Notes: a model not told the origin generated them from the sequence alone. DNA of 64,000 bases from Labia minor (GCA_963082975.1 OY720345.1:10814491-10878490), one strand, 5' to 3'. Shown: positions 37,712 through 50,420, counted from the stretch's first letter. Made by a program: numbers and translations.

Positions 37712-38214
37712 TATAGAATTTCAGCTTGATTGAATCGCTGAAAGTACCAGAATTAATTTTTTAAAACTGTAAATCTCACGCGCCAACACGTGACGTGGTG
37801 CCATCACCAAAGAGTCAAACATGCGCTGGTTTAATAAATATTATTTATTAATTTTAATATATAATTTAATTAATTTAATTTAATTTAAATTAATATATGT
37901 TATTTAATCCAATTCAAATTTGCGAGATAGTCGAGTGGAGACGCTCCAGATTTTTACTTTAATTTTCTTAAGATACTTGTTTTTTTGAATTTTTATTTTT
38001 CCAATTAAATGAAGAAATAACAATTCAAGAAATTTCAATTAGAAGTACGTAGAGTAAAATAATAAATTTTCAAATATTAAATTAAATATCAATAACATAG
38101 AAAAAACATTTTTGTTTTTCAAAATTCAATAATTTTTTTTGTAATAAACAAATTAATAAATTATCAAATATAAAAATTAATTTAAAAAAATTTAATTATA
38201 TTTTAAACTCGCAG

Positions 38215-38460
38215 GAAAACAATCTGGTTTGAGTTGAAACTATCCTCGTTGAAATTATAAACGGGCTGTGTATGGCAGTAACCGACCTCTCCTCGTTTTC
38301 TGCAAACATGCCGCTGGCTTAATCCATTTAATTGCTGATTGTGCACGAGAGCAGCTCATCACAAAACAGAGATTTTGCTAAATTATCCCTCCCAGTCTTT
38401 AATGATATTGGATGCAAATCAGAACCTAACGAATCAAGAATGGTTTTAGGAATGTAAAGC
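38215..38460. other. Unique island
   Basis: AACGGGCTGTGTATGGCAG, AACCGACCTCTCCTCG, AACATGCCGCTGGC, TTTAATTGCTGATTGTGC and GATGCAAATCAG (an octamer-like ATGCAAAT). Flanked on both sides by A/T-only DNA. No ORF. Confidence 0.35.
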
Positions 38461-38864
38461 TGTTTACTAATTATTTTATATCAAATTCAATCTATCTTCT
38501 TTCTAACTTATAATTCTATTATTCATGGTTTTAGTGTTATACATATTATATAATATTAAGAGTTTGAAAAGTAATTAATTAAGTAATTAATTATTTACCC
38601 TTTCATAAACTTCTTGATTAGGCGATTATTCATTAATCAGGTTTAATAATATTGTTATGTAACTTATCATATATAAAGTCAAAAAAGTAACCAAAATCAA
38701 AATTTCTCAAATTATATAATTATTATTTATTGATTGATTATTTAGAAAGAAGCATATTTTGAAATACAGTAATTTTTTTTTTTTCATTTATTAATAAAAA
38801 ATGTATTGATCAGTAAATGTATGATATTTTATTATATTATATTAATGAATAGATAGTATATATA

Positions 38865-39833
38865 TAGGGTGACCAAACGTCCCGTTTTTAGGTACTCTGT
38901 CCCGGAATCCCGAAAAAAGTCTTCGGTACAGCCTATTGTCTCGTTTTTTATAACGTTTTTCTCAACTTCACTTGGCGTCTGTCTCTCTGTCTGTCTGTTC
39001 GCTCTTTTGACAAATTGAAATCGATTTTTCTTCATCTTAATATTGAGAGAGACTTTTGAAAATTCTTATAGATATTTTAATTGATCTCTAAAAGGTATAG
39101 AAAAAATTTAATCGAATTATAATTAATTAATTATAATTAATTGGCGATTAATTACTTTTAGTAACTAACTCCTTTTGTATTGCTCCGATTAATTTTTTTT
39201 CAACGGATTCTTAAGCATAAATATTGATTTCAGGATAGATTTTCATTTTGAACGTATTTAAAATTTTTTTATAGCATTAAAATTAATTATTATTATTAAA
39301 ATTAATTATTTAGAAAGTAGCATATTTTGAAATACAGTAAAATTTATTTTTTTCCATTTAAATTAAAGTAACATTAAATCTTCTAATATAATAATCAACC
39401 ATTTTGGATTTGATTGGTAATATGTAAATTTAATAAAAATTCTTTTAAATTTTGATAATACTTTGATATAAGTATATTACAGTGAAAAATAATAAAAGAT
39501 TAATTTCTTAGCTCTTAAACTATCGATTTTATTGCATGATAAAATAATTTGTTAGTTTATGTGTTTATTAAAATTTTTAAAAATTTTACTTGATTGTTCA
39601 TATAAATAAATAAAACTATACGCGCCCAACGTTTTTAGTTGAATATGAAGCAATTCATCCATAAACGTCAGGCTTATAGAAAAATTATTTTATTATTTTT
39701 AGTCTATTGGAATTTTATTTTATAAAATTTTTTTATATTTATATTTTTTAAATATTTAGGACATTTCGTACTTTTTTTTCAAAATTTTTTCAATTTGGTT
39801 CTAAAAAAAAAAAAAAAAAATATGGTCACCCTA
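38865..39833. mobile_element. TIR element with TAGGGTGACCA ends, long form
   Basis: Same ends as 26483-26762 (TAGGGTGACCAAACGTCCCG and TATGGTCACCCTA) but 969 bp long, with about 700 bp of unrelated interior. That interior includes a GTCTGTCTCTCTGTCTGTCT microsatellite and AT-rich DNA. Flanked by TATATA on both sides. No transposase ORF. Confidence 0.7.
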
Positions 39834-40064
39834 TATATATATTTCTTCATGGATCTTTGGTACTTTTTTCAACTACATCATAATCCAACTCAAAATATTC
39901 AAAATATGTTTCATAAAATGGAATGTCCTTAGATGTGATTATATTCTAATTGTTAGTTATATTCTTATTTTCTATTTTTTTTTTTACCAAAAATTCATTT
40001 TTAGATTCTGTTAATATTTATATGCTTATTAATTAATCAATTTAGATTATGTGTACAAACAGAC

Positions 40065-40430
40065 CATAATATGGGCGCACGCCTTATCCCGTTTACCCAA
40101 CACGCCTCGCAGTTTTAATTTGTAATACAAGGATAGTTAACTAACGTCCGCGAAAAGTGAAACTTTACCATCGATTTTCGCGAAAACTAGGCCCCATTCT
40201 TTCAACCCTACTCTATCGAATGAACTATGACTCATTTAAAAAGCGATTTTACAATTATTGCTATGTTCTCGTAAGACTAAAATGAGGGAGAATGGACAAA
40301 CTAAAATATGAATGGGAATTGGACGAGATCATTTTCAATGAAAGTAATCTACAAGATATTTGTGTTAATTTAAAGATGTTGACATAAAATATATTTGCAG
40401 GTCTGAAAAAGTTTTCAGTAGGATGAATAA
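40065..40430. other. Unique island
   Basis: ATGGGCGCACGCCTTATCC, AACACGCCTCGCAG, AACGTCCGCGAAAAGTG and TCGATTTTCGCGAAAAC. The TTTTCGCGAAAA core is a palindrome. Nothing coding. Confidence 0.3.
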
Positions 40431-40767
40431 AATCGATAACAAATTGCTAGTAAAAAGAATCAAAACAAAAAAAAATAAATAATATATAAGAAATTTCATT
40501 TTAAACTAAAATGTATTGTATATTCAATGAATTTTTAGTTCGTTTATGAAATCTATATGTCTGTGTGTCTGTCGCCAAAAATTTTCGATTTTTTAAATTT
40601 TGATTTTGGATTCGAGTAGAGCTTAAAAAAGTGTAATTGTAAAGTGGTCTTGGTTTTTTAAAATTCGGTTGGGAATATGGTCAAATCGGCGGTAAAAGTT
40701 GAAAGAAAATTTCCCATATTTTCAGCGCATAATTATAAATAAGCGATGTTTTTAGCGCATCTTCGAT

Positions 40768-40980
40768 CGTGTCATTATAATTATAATTATAAATTATATT
40801 AATTATTATTTATTATAAATTATATTAATTATTATTAATTATTATTTATTATAAATTATATTAATTATTATTAATTATTATTTATTATAAATTATATAAA
40901 TTATTATTAATTATTATTTATTATAAATTATATTAATTATTATTATTATTATTATTTATTATAAATTATAATAAATATTA
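40768..40980. repeat. AT-only tandem array
   Basis: About four to five imperfect units of roughly 45 bp built from TTATTATAAATTATATTAAT and ATTATTAATTATT, made of A and T only. Confidence 0.8.
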
Positions 40981-41622
40981 ATTAATTACTTACGTTATTT
41001 TTTTAGTGTTTATTTCATTTAAATAAATATCTATTTTTAAATATTTTTTGCTTTCTACATTATTTATATAATTCTCACAATATATATTATTAAGATCATA
41101 TAAATTGGAATTATTTATGCAATTTTGTGATAAATATGAATAAAAGTTCGTTGATGCTTCCTAGCATTCCCAGATGTTTTTATTTACACTAAATTAATGA
41201 ATAGAGGGAAAAAAATATGTTAACAAAAGGCCCTTTAAAAAATGTATAAAATTGTTGACCGTAAACATGATTGAATATGATATATAAATAAAAGGGCAGA
41301 GTGACACATACCTTACATTAACATAAGATTCAAGCATGAAAATATTAGTTATATACATATTTATTTGCAAATTAAAATTCTACATAAAAGATCTGAATAT
41401 TCAATAGGGAGTGGATTGTATGTGAAAATGTATTAAAATAATATTGTTTGAGGTTTGAGGATGAAGATATTTTTTTAAAACTTTAATTAAAGCCGATAAA
41501 AAAAAAAATAAAACCAAAAAATAAATGATAAAAGCATATTTAAAAAAAAGATAGATATTTTTTTTATAGATTTAAATAAGGGAATAATTTATTGAATTAA
41601 ATTAATAATAAACGATTTAGAT

Positions 41623-41902
41623 CAGTGATTCTCAACCATTTTTTTTACCGCGGCACACTTTTAACGGTTTAAAAATTTGGCGGCACACAAAGAAAAAGAT
41701 AAGTGTATAAGTTATTTACTTATTTACCATATTGAAAAAAAATTGAAAAAAAGTCGAAATTGTTTAAGAGCCTGATCCTTAAAATATATTACCTTTTATT
41801 TTTTAAGAACAATATTTAAAAAAGTCGGAAATGTTTAAGAGCCTCTTTACATTTGTAAAATTTTGAGGCATATTTTGCGCGGCACAGTGGTTGAGAATCA
41901 TG
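41623..41902. mobile_element. hAT-type MITE, family A, copy 2
   Basis: Same family as 32866-33118: CAGTGATTCTCAACC start, GCGGCACAC interior, and GGTTGAGAATCATG at the end with the last TIR bases decayed. Confidence 0.78.
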
Positions 41903-41919
41903 ATGATATTAAGTATGAA

Positions 41920-43240
41920 CTATATTTATTATATTTTTTTTTTTATTAATTTTATTAATAATTGTTATTATATGTATTACCAGTTAAAATGGCAAAATAT
42001 ATTTATTATATGTTGCATTGCTAGTCTTGTTTAGCTAATCCCTAATGAAGAACAAAAGTCTAACACTATTCAACAGTTAACAGTAACCAGATAACAAGGA
42101 AGTGGCGTTAAATCCGTCCTTACGCCAATTACAATTTGCCTGACCTAATTCAATATATACAATAAAGTAAGAGGATTCATGTCTTGTTACTTACTTATCG
42201 TTTAAGTAAATTTAACTAAATTACCCATACGATCATATCAACTATAAAGTTATTACAGTTGTAGAAAACTTGAAGAAATATAAAAAAAATTATTTTTTAA
42301 TCAAATGAAAGTAGTAGTTTCTTTCTTAGTAGAACTTTCTGTTTTTAATCAATTTTTCATTCCGTTAAAATAATAAACATTATTTATTGTATTTAATATT
42401 TTTTAAAATTTTTAATAAAAGAAAATTTAAAAAAAAACATTTAAATAAAATGTCATATAATATTAATAATAATATAATAGCAATTTTTTTTATTCTAATA
42501 AAATTATAAATTAAATCCGTTCCAGGCATCATATGCTAAATAATCTTAGAGGGACAGGCGGCTTCTTGCCGCACGAGATTGATTAATAATAATAATTTAT
42601 AGGAATATTTGTTTCAAATACTTACAAAACAACACAATGTGTTTAAATATAAAATTAATAACTTTATTCAAATCGTATTTTTTTATTGTTTTTCGATATT
42701 TAATAATAACAAAACAAAATTCAAAAAAATGATGTTCGTAACAAATTAATAATTTTGATAGGTTTTTCTTTATGTTTATTCTGTTTAATAATTTCTCTTT
42801 TATGATAAAAAATAATATTAATATCAAAAATTAGAATATTTCAATTTGTATTTCAGGTTATTTTTTTTATTTTAAATTCTATAAAAATTGTAAATTGTAA
42901 AATTCTAAATTTGTAACAAACTTAATAATGTTACAGACATTTCATACATACATACATACATAGGAAATTAATATTAATATTAACAAAAAAATAAACATAA
43001 ATACTAGGGGATGGAAAAATAAAATAAAATGAAAAATGTATGATTGACTTTTCTAATTATTATATATCACATCCATTATTATTTATATTATTTTATTAAT
43101 ATTTAAAAAAAAACTATTTCTTTTATCGAAATATAATTATTATAGTATATAGTAAGAGAATAGAAAATAAAAATTATCTATAAATACCAATTAAAACTAA
43201 AAATATTCAAATTACTCAAAAAAACAAACAAACTTCTCAT
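41920..43240. other. AT-rich desert, nothing recognised
   Basis: Mostly A/T runs. A small mixed patch at 42040-42240 (AACCAGATAACAAGGAAGTG, TTACGCCAATTACAATTTGC) and a GGGACAGGCGGCTTCTTGCC phrase at 42552 are unique. The 76-codon ORF at 42597-42827 is Ile/Lys/Phe/Asn-rich chance sequence. Confidence 0.6.
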
Positions 43241-43248
43241 TAATTTTT

Positions 43249-43853
43249 ACTATCTCTGGCGAGATAGTATTGCGATCACGAAAATTTTTGATGTTGAGAT
43301 TTTGATGTTTTTATACGTTTTGAAGGCTTCTGAATCATTTTCACTAAGGTTGAGAAAAATGTCTCTGTCTCTGTGTGTGTGTGTGTGTATACAAGATTAC
43401 GCAAAAACGGTTTGAGCTACAATCATGAAGTTTGGTACATGGGTATTATTCCAAATTTGTAGTTTTATATCAAATTTTGAGAATTGTAGCTCAACTGGAA
43501 GAGGGTCATTACCTACAACGTTTTCATTTTTTTTCCTCTAAAGTGACCGTAAAAATAAAGATATATGTTTGATAATTTTTCACATGATTAAAAATTGTAT
43601 AAAACTGCTATATATAGAATTTCAGCCTGATTGAATCGCTGAAAGTACCAGAATTAATTTTTTAACACTGCAAATTGTACGCGCCAACACTTGACGTGGT
43701 TCCATCAACAAAGAGCCAAACATGCGCTGTTTTAATAAATATTATTTATTAATTTTAATTTATAATTTATAATTAATTAAATTTAATTTAAATATAATAA
43801 ATGTTATTTAATCCAATTCAAATTTGCAAGATAGTCGAGTGGAGACACTCCAG
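43249..43853 (+). mobile_element. H1 Helentron/HINE-like element, copy i
   Basis: Full-length copy with 5' ACTATCTCTGGCGAGATAGT (the hairpin loop differs from copy b), a (TG)n microsatellite near 43371-43388, GCAAGATAGT plus the GAGTG/CACTC hairpin and CAGC. Flanked by T-rich DNA on both sides. Confidence 0.83.
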
Positions 43854-44654
43854 CTTTTTTCTATTTCATTTCATCCAGTGAAATACTTTTTTTTTCTCTA
43901 TAGCTATATATATATATATATATAATTTATATATTTAATATATGGTCTTTAACAAGACGTTCACAAAGATAAAATAAACTTGAGTTTCTATTTTATATAG
44001 ATACCAAGGAAATTAACCTTTACAAAGTTACTTTAAACTAATATATTATGTATATCAATCGATTGTGCATTTTTCAGAATGAAATGATAATATGAAATAC
44101 GCACTGCAGAATGCCACCTTTTTCCATTTCCTTTTATAAATCAGTCTTGTCAAGTTTTTTTTTTAATATTTTATTATGTCCTATTATCGAACTATATACT
44201 CTCTTCATATATACATATATATGTATAAATTTGTTGTTTCAAATGTTATCTATATATTTATATGCTTTTCCTACCCCTTCATAAATATCATATATCACAT
44301 ATATTTGACATATAGATTCGTCCATTCTCGCACTTGTTTCGCTGACATATTTATAATTTATATATATATATATGTATATATGTATATAAAAATCAATTTG
44401 GAATTGTTTCGAGCCACAAGAATAGAAGATATCATCTTGATATTTTTCTATTTTCTTTAAGTTGTTTTTTTTTTGAGAGATTTTATTTTATATTAAATAA
44501 ATAAGAAAAAAATACCAGAAATTATTTATAGTTAATATTATATTAATGTTATTTAAAAAGAAAATAATCTAATTATTATTATTACTATATATTTAGTTTT
44601 TCATAATTTTATGTAAAATATATAATTGAATTGGGCTATATTTCAATTTTTATA

Positions 44655-45453
44655 GTATTACGATCACGAAAATTTTCCATGTCGAGATTTTGATGTTTTT
44701 ATACTTTTTGAAGGTCCCTGAGCCATTTTCACTAAGGTTGAGAAAACTGTCTGTGTGTGTGTGTGTAAGATTACACAAAAAGTTTTTGATCTAGGTGCTA
44801 GGATAATGAAATGGGACACAGGCATTATTTAAAATTCGTAGTTTTCTATCATCTTTTGAGAAATGTAGTTCATTCGAAAGAGGGTCATTACCTACAATGT
44901 TTTCATTTTTTCCCTCAAAACTCACCGTAAAAATAAAGATATATATTTGATTTTGATGTTTTTATACGTTTTGAAGGTTCCTGAATCATTTTCACTAAGG
45001 TTGAGAAAAATGTCTCTGTGTGTGTGTGTGTGTGTATGTAGACAAGATTACGCAAAAACGGTTTGAGCTAGAATCATTAAGTTTGGTACATGGCTATTAT
45101 TCAAAATTCGTAGTTTTCTATCAACTTTTGAGAAATGTTGCTCAACCGGAAGAGGGTCATTACCTACAACGTTTTGATTTTTTTTTCCTCTAAAGTGACC
45201 GTAAAAATAAAGATATATGTTTGATAGTTTCTTACATGATTAAAAATTGTATAAAACTGCTATATATACAAATTCAGCTAGATTAAATTGCTGGGTTTTA
45301 AATTTAAATTTAATATATGTTAATTAATTAATTTAATTTAATAACAATACTATACTGTATTTTTTATTAATTAAATTTATTTTAAATATAATATAAGTAT
45401 GTTATTTATTATCCAATATAAATTTGCGAGATAGTCGAATGGAGACATTTCAG
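44655..45453 (+). mobile_element. Two joined H1 fragments j
   Basis: A first fragment (44655-44955) without the 5' palindrome runs directly into a second fragment that restarts at TTTTGATGTTTTTATACG and ends with GCGAGATAGTCG and a decayed hairpin. This is a head-to-tail arrangement with the middle of the element repeated. Confidence 0.72.
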
Positions 45454-46512
45454 ATTTGTTTTTTTAATTGGATTTTCTTTTTCTGATAAATTCCTGTATC
45501 TAGTACTTTCATTACAAGGAGACTAAAAACTATTTAGTAGCTTTGCCAAGATCGAAATAAATTGTACATTTTTCCTTAATGGTATTTTTCTTGCTTGATA
45601 GTTTCTAAAACTATACGCGAGTAGTATGTAAGGTTGTAAGGGATCGGTATGGTAACTGATTCAGATAACATAGATTGTACATTTATCTTCTGGCAAATAC
45701 CCACAAATATCCGTCCAAATATTAGGGAGAGTATTATTTTTTCGCTTTGTGAATACATACTTTGATCTATTCTATTTATCTTGTCTATGTTTATAGATAT
45801 ATGTTTCATTTAGCAACAGTAAAGAGATTGTATATTTTTACTTTTTCGATATTTATATTAACCCATTACCAGTGATAGAAAAAAAAATAAAAAAAAAAAC
45901 AAATAAACTATTCTTATTTGATTATTATAATCAGACACATTGTATTTAAAATTGTTGGCACTTAATGGTACATAGATATTATATGTATAATTTAGTTGAT
46001 TTTTTTCCAAATTTTTTTTTAATAATAAAAATATGGATGAATATAAAACTTTCATAAATTTTTTATTATTCATTAATTAGAATACCGTGAAAACTTTTGA
46101 GAAGATCCATTTTACAAAGCATCGTTTTCTAAACGTACCCTTTGTTATTTTTATTTTATTTTTTTTTTTTTTAAAAAAAATAAAATGATCATTTTCTTTT
46201 AATTTTTAAATTTAATCTAAAAAATCTTTTTTTATCCATATTTTTCTATATTTTTCTATTGTTCCCATCTTATTGTTACACATTTGAATATACTCTTTGT
46301 TCTCAACTTACTTGAACTATGAAAAATTGAAATGACGTTTTAAATTATCAATTACTACTATAATTTTTTTTATTATTCATGGTTTTAATCGTTTAACATA
46401 ATTAGTAGTAGTATAACTTTAATATTATAATATTGAATTAAAAAGTTTTAAATCTCTACTTTTTTGTTTAAATGCTTATTATTTTATTATTTTTAAACGA
46501 AAAAAATAAAAA

Positions 46513-47110
46513 TAAGTTGACCTGTAGCCAGGCACAGAACCATCCGACGGTTTTAAATAAATTAATTTCCAGCTTCAGAAACAATTTCAAATAATTTTAA
46601 TATATCTATTAATGCAATAAAAAACAGATATAGATATAACATAAATATTTTTTATTTTATTTTATTTATAATATATAAGGAGGCGCTGACATCATGAAGG
46701 ACTGGGTGACGTCATATAATTTTAAATTATGAAAAAATTAATGAAGATGATTTTTCCCGAGGATAAAACCAATACAAAGTTCATGATTCGTGGAAATATC
46801 GTATATAAAAAAATATCCTCATGTGAAATTTGGTGCGAAAATAACCCTTTCCTTCCTATCGTCGATCGGTAATACTACCCCTTCCGGTTTCCGGATATAC
46901 ACCAAAAGTTGATCAATTTATCATACTGATGCTTTAAGTAAATACACCAAATTTCATCAAAATCCGTTGAGCCGTTCAAGCTGTACACATCTATACTTAC
47001 ACACAGACGGACAGACATCATGCTAAAAATACTTTTTTCTGTTAAGAAAATGCATGATTCGTGGATTATGTAAAAATCTCAACATGTGAAATTTGCTATC
47101 GGCGGTCGGT
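46513..47110 (-). mobile_element. H2 element, full length
   Basis: Plus strand: AAGTTGAC, hairpin CTGTAGCCAGGCACAG, decayed CATCCGACGG, the body with one intact TGACGTCA (46707-46714), ACACAGACGGACAGAC, and at the far end CGGCGGTCGGT followed by A/T-rich DNA. Its 5' end faces that of 47141-47354 across a 30-bp spacer. Confidence 0.8.
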
Positions 47111-47140
47111 AAAAATTTATTTATTCGTTATCATTTTATT

Positions 47141-47354
47141 ACCGACCGCCGATAGCAAGGAAGGTATTGTTTTTACACCAAATTTCACATGTTGAGATTT
47201 TTACATAATCCACGAATCATTCATTTCACATGAAGAGATTTTTTACTTTTTTGCATTAATAGATATATTAAAATTATTTGAAATTGTTTCTGTAGCTTGA
47301 AATTAATTTAATTCAAACCGTCGGTCGGTTCTGCGCCAGGCCACAGGTCAACTT
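47141..47354 (+). mobile_element. H2 element, internally deleted
   Basis: Begins ACCGACCGCCGATAGCAAGG. After about 85 bp it jumps to the last 115 bp of the family, ending CGTCGGTCGGTTCTGCGCC, CACAG, GTCAACTTA. The CCGACCGCC variant is shared with its inverted neighbour, which points to a common origin or inverted duplication. Confidence 0.78.
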
Positions 47355-48093
47355 ATTTTTAATATATCTTTTTGTTAATTTTAATTTTGTGAGTTATATT
47401 AAATTCATTTTATTAATCCAGATTTGCTTTGATTAATAATGTGATATTCTGATCAAATGACTCGATGAATTTAGTCATTCTTATTTCTATAATCCTTTAC
47501 AAGCTTAATTATATTGAGGTCATTTTCAATCTGGTCTTTATTTCTTCTCTTAATTAACCAATTTCTAATGATGATATAAGTTGTTATTTAAAATCAAAAT
47601 TAATTGAACATTGTAATAACAATAATAATAACTTTCAAAATTTATTTAAATTATTAATCCTTTCAGTTTGGATTTGTTTAAATTTTGATTGTTAATTCTC
47701 TTCTAAAACTAATAAAACAACACTTTTTCTTCAAAAGATTTTAAGTTAGTTTAATGCTTTTTAATATTTCTATTAATAAGTAGTAAAAATAATATAAAAA
47801 TAGAATATGTCTGTATAGCATGTAGTTTGTTGATTTTTTTTTCCTAACTTTGAGGTATTTAACTTGTAGGTATATTATATATATATATATATATGAAATC
47901 TTGACGTAATGTTCAATTCAGAATTAATTACTAGAGTTTAACCAGGTTAATTGTGAGGAATGAAATTTAATAAATTGTGTAAATTGCATTGTTATAAAGA
48001 AAAGACTGGAGTGTTTAATGCAGGTTTAATATAAGAAGAACACACACATGCAACAAATTTATATAAAAAAAAACAACCTCATAAAAACATCTA

Positions 48094-48757
48094 CGAGGAC
48101 TGTTCAAAAGAAAAGGTGAATTTTGAATTTTCTCGGGCTGTGTATATTCGATTATCGACATTTTTTTTTGTTATGTTGGTACACAAATCTTTCTCATATG
48201 TTGACATTATCAGCCATAATGGATTAATAGTTTGTTTTTTACAACTAAAAATTGGTTACGTGTTCTTTGATTTTTTACCTAAAAAAATAATAAAGAATAC
48301 TACAGAGAAGTTCTGCAACGTTTGCGTGAAGCAATACAGCACAACCGATTGTAATTGTGGAAAAACAATCATAGATTCTGCATCATGATAATGCACCAGC
48401 CCATACATCATTGCTTGTTTATATTTTTTTGTCAAAAACAATACCGTAATCATGCCTCAACAACCATATTCACCAGATTTGGCTCCCTATGACTTTTTCC
48501 TATTCCCAAAACTGAAGAGACCAATGAAAGGAAAGCGTTTTGTCACAATAGATGAGATAATAAAGTCGGAATCGAAGAACGAGCTGATGGCTATACCGAA
48601 GAGAGCATTTCAGAAGTGCTTCGACGATTGGAAGAAGCGCTGGCATAAGTATATCTGAGGGGAATTATTTTGAAGGGGACGAAAAGTGGATATTGATTAA
48701 TTTCTATAATTTTTCGAAATAATTCAAAATTCACCTTTTCTTTTGAACAGGCCTCCT
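48094..48757 (+). mobile_element. Mariner lineage M1, copy b
   Basis: TA-flanked element with ends CGAGGACTGTTCAAAAGAAA and the inverse at 48731-48757. It contains a broken transposase and two internal deletions. Confidence 0.88.
48452..48658 (+). pseudogene. Mariner transposase C-terminal fragment (M1)
   Basis: 68 codons: MPQQPYSPDLAPYDFFLFPK and onward to CFDDWKKRWHKYI. The SPDLAP.D motif holds the third catalytic Asp of DD34D transposases. Upstream, HDNAPAHTSLLV is encoded around 48382-48420 in another frame, so the gene is frameshifted between the second and third catalytic residues. The usual tail E(G)DYFEGD is also out of frame. Confidence 0.88.
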
Positions 48758-48769
48758 ATACAATTATCA

Positions 48770-50040
48770 AAGATTTTTTTAAAATTTTCTTTAACATGTA
48801 TATTAAAAAATAATTTATATTATATCTACAAGTTAGTTATACTAAATATATAGTATCGGTATTTTAAAAATTTAGATGTCCAAATGTAGAATTTCTACTT
48901 TTTTACAGATAGTAGTTTTGGTAATGTAAATTAATAATTATATTATATTAACTACTAGTTTTTAAGTGAAATTACATCGTAAAGAAATCTCTTGAGTGAA
49001 TCCTAAATGAAAAGAGAGGATTTAAAACCAATAAAAAAAAACAGGCAAATTAAAATTGAAAATTAATAATTTAAGATTTATAATTATCCTAATTTCAAGT
49101 TAATTTTAATACAAAAACAAATGCAATATTAATGAAATTTCTATAAATATTTTGTTGTTCAAAAATAAATACTTAATGATAAAAACATTTGATTAATGTC
49201 AACTGAAATCTATCAAAATTGACAGGTGATAGAAAATGTAAATATTAGTAAATAGGTAAATTATTAATACTTTTATGAATACAAATACAAATCATTATTT
49301 ATCCTAAAAGTTAGTGATGGTGAAAAAGCACGTGCTCGAAATTTGAGTTTCGATTAATGGTTCTACTTTAATCTATTGAAAATACCTACTAAAAAAAATG
49401 TATTTTATTTATTTATTTAAATTTTTATCGAAATAAATAAGTAGGTTCATATTAAAAATTTGATTCTACAAATGATTGTTTATATATAATTAATATATTT
49501 TCTAATAATCAAATATGACAACTTAATAAAAAAAAAGTTAAGTAGTAGTAGGGACTACTTAAAGAACTACTTAAAGAATATAAAAGAAATACATTCAAAG
49601 AATATATATTATTATTTTATGTCTATATGTCATTATGAAATGATTTTAAATTTTTTATTGTAACATATGGGGATTCATTTTAAAATTTATTTTGTAAAAT
49701 CACAAAGTGCAAGGCATATTTTGATTTAGATATTTTTTTTAATTATAAATGTTTAAATTTCATGAAGTTTTTTTTTTTAAATTTTTGTATTTATTTTCCT
49801 GTCATCAGGATCTTGGCCCATTTTAGCCAGCATTTGCAATTATTTAGAATATTATAAATTTTAATATTAAATAAATAATTTTTCAAGGTTCAATCTCTTG
49901 TTTATATTATAAATTCATCCGACCCAGGACTTGGTTTATTTATAAGAATGATAATCAGTGGGTAGTACGATATATTTATATAAAATATAATTTCAATTTA
50001 ATTTTCAATTTTGACATAAAATAAGATATTTTATTTATTC
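48770..50040. other. AT-rich desert, nothing recognised
   Basis: No ORF, repeat family or RNA seen. AAGAACTACTT is repeated near 49560. The similar stretches 43990-44640, 45460-46500, 47370-48080 and 54920-56320 also hold only A/T-rich sequence and simple repeats. Confidence 0.6.
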
Positions 50041-50084
50041 TATGAATTTTTTTTATTTAATTTAATTTAATATACCTTCTTGGA

Positions 50085-50420
50085 ACCGAGCGATGAAACT
50101 TCACCGCGAGGCCCTTAACGTCACATGGCTCGATAGATGATGATGCAATGTCCTCCTCCTATCGCAAACTCACATGTCACTTTCACGACAAGCAAATGAC
50201 TCGATTGGCCAAAGTTAGGAAAGAAATGGATGCGGTGCGAGGTTACGTACGGATTGCTAGCGATAGACAGCATCAACTGAATGGACCTCCCCTTCATCCC
50301 TGCGCTACCACTGAGAATCATTCGGTCGTTTTCGGCTCTACTCGGTTTCTCCCTTGGACACCCTTCTTCGAACCTCCACCCCCCCTCCCCCCTCCACCAC
50401 CACCACCGACCACTTACTTT
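50085..50420. other. Unique island with a C-rich end
   Basis: Mixed sequence (AACCGAGCGATGAAACTTCA, GCGAGGTTACGTACGGATTG, GGTCGTTTTCGGCTCTAC) ending in a CCACCCCCCCTCCCCCCTCC tract. Three overlapping ORFs on both strands have no recognised domain and give low-complexity protein at the C-tract. Untranslated exon or regulatory DNA is as likely as coding. Confidence 0.35.

Larger units (their letters stand above)
36842..37949 (+). mobile_element. H1 element h, interrupted by a mariner
   Basis: Lacks the first ~90 bp (it begins CCTTAATCATTTTCACTAAG) but has an intact 3' end: GCGAGATAGT, hairpin GAGTG/C(G)CTC and CAG. A mariner (37128-37711) sits between the two halves of CTGCTATATATAGAATTTCAG, the uninterrupted sequence seen in other copies such as 62443-62463. 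Confidence 0.82.

Noticed and set aside
42597-44460. ORFs rich in Ile/Tyr/Phe/Lys (42597-42827, 44176-44460)
   Set aside because: Expected by chance in DNA this AT-rich; low complexity and no motifs.
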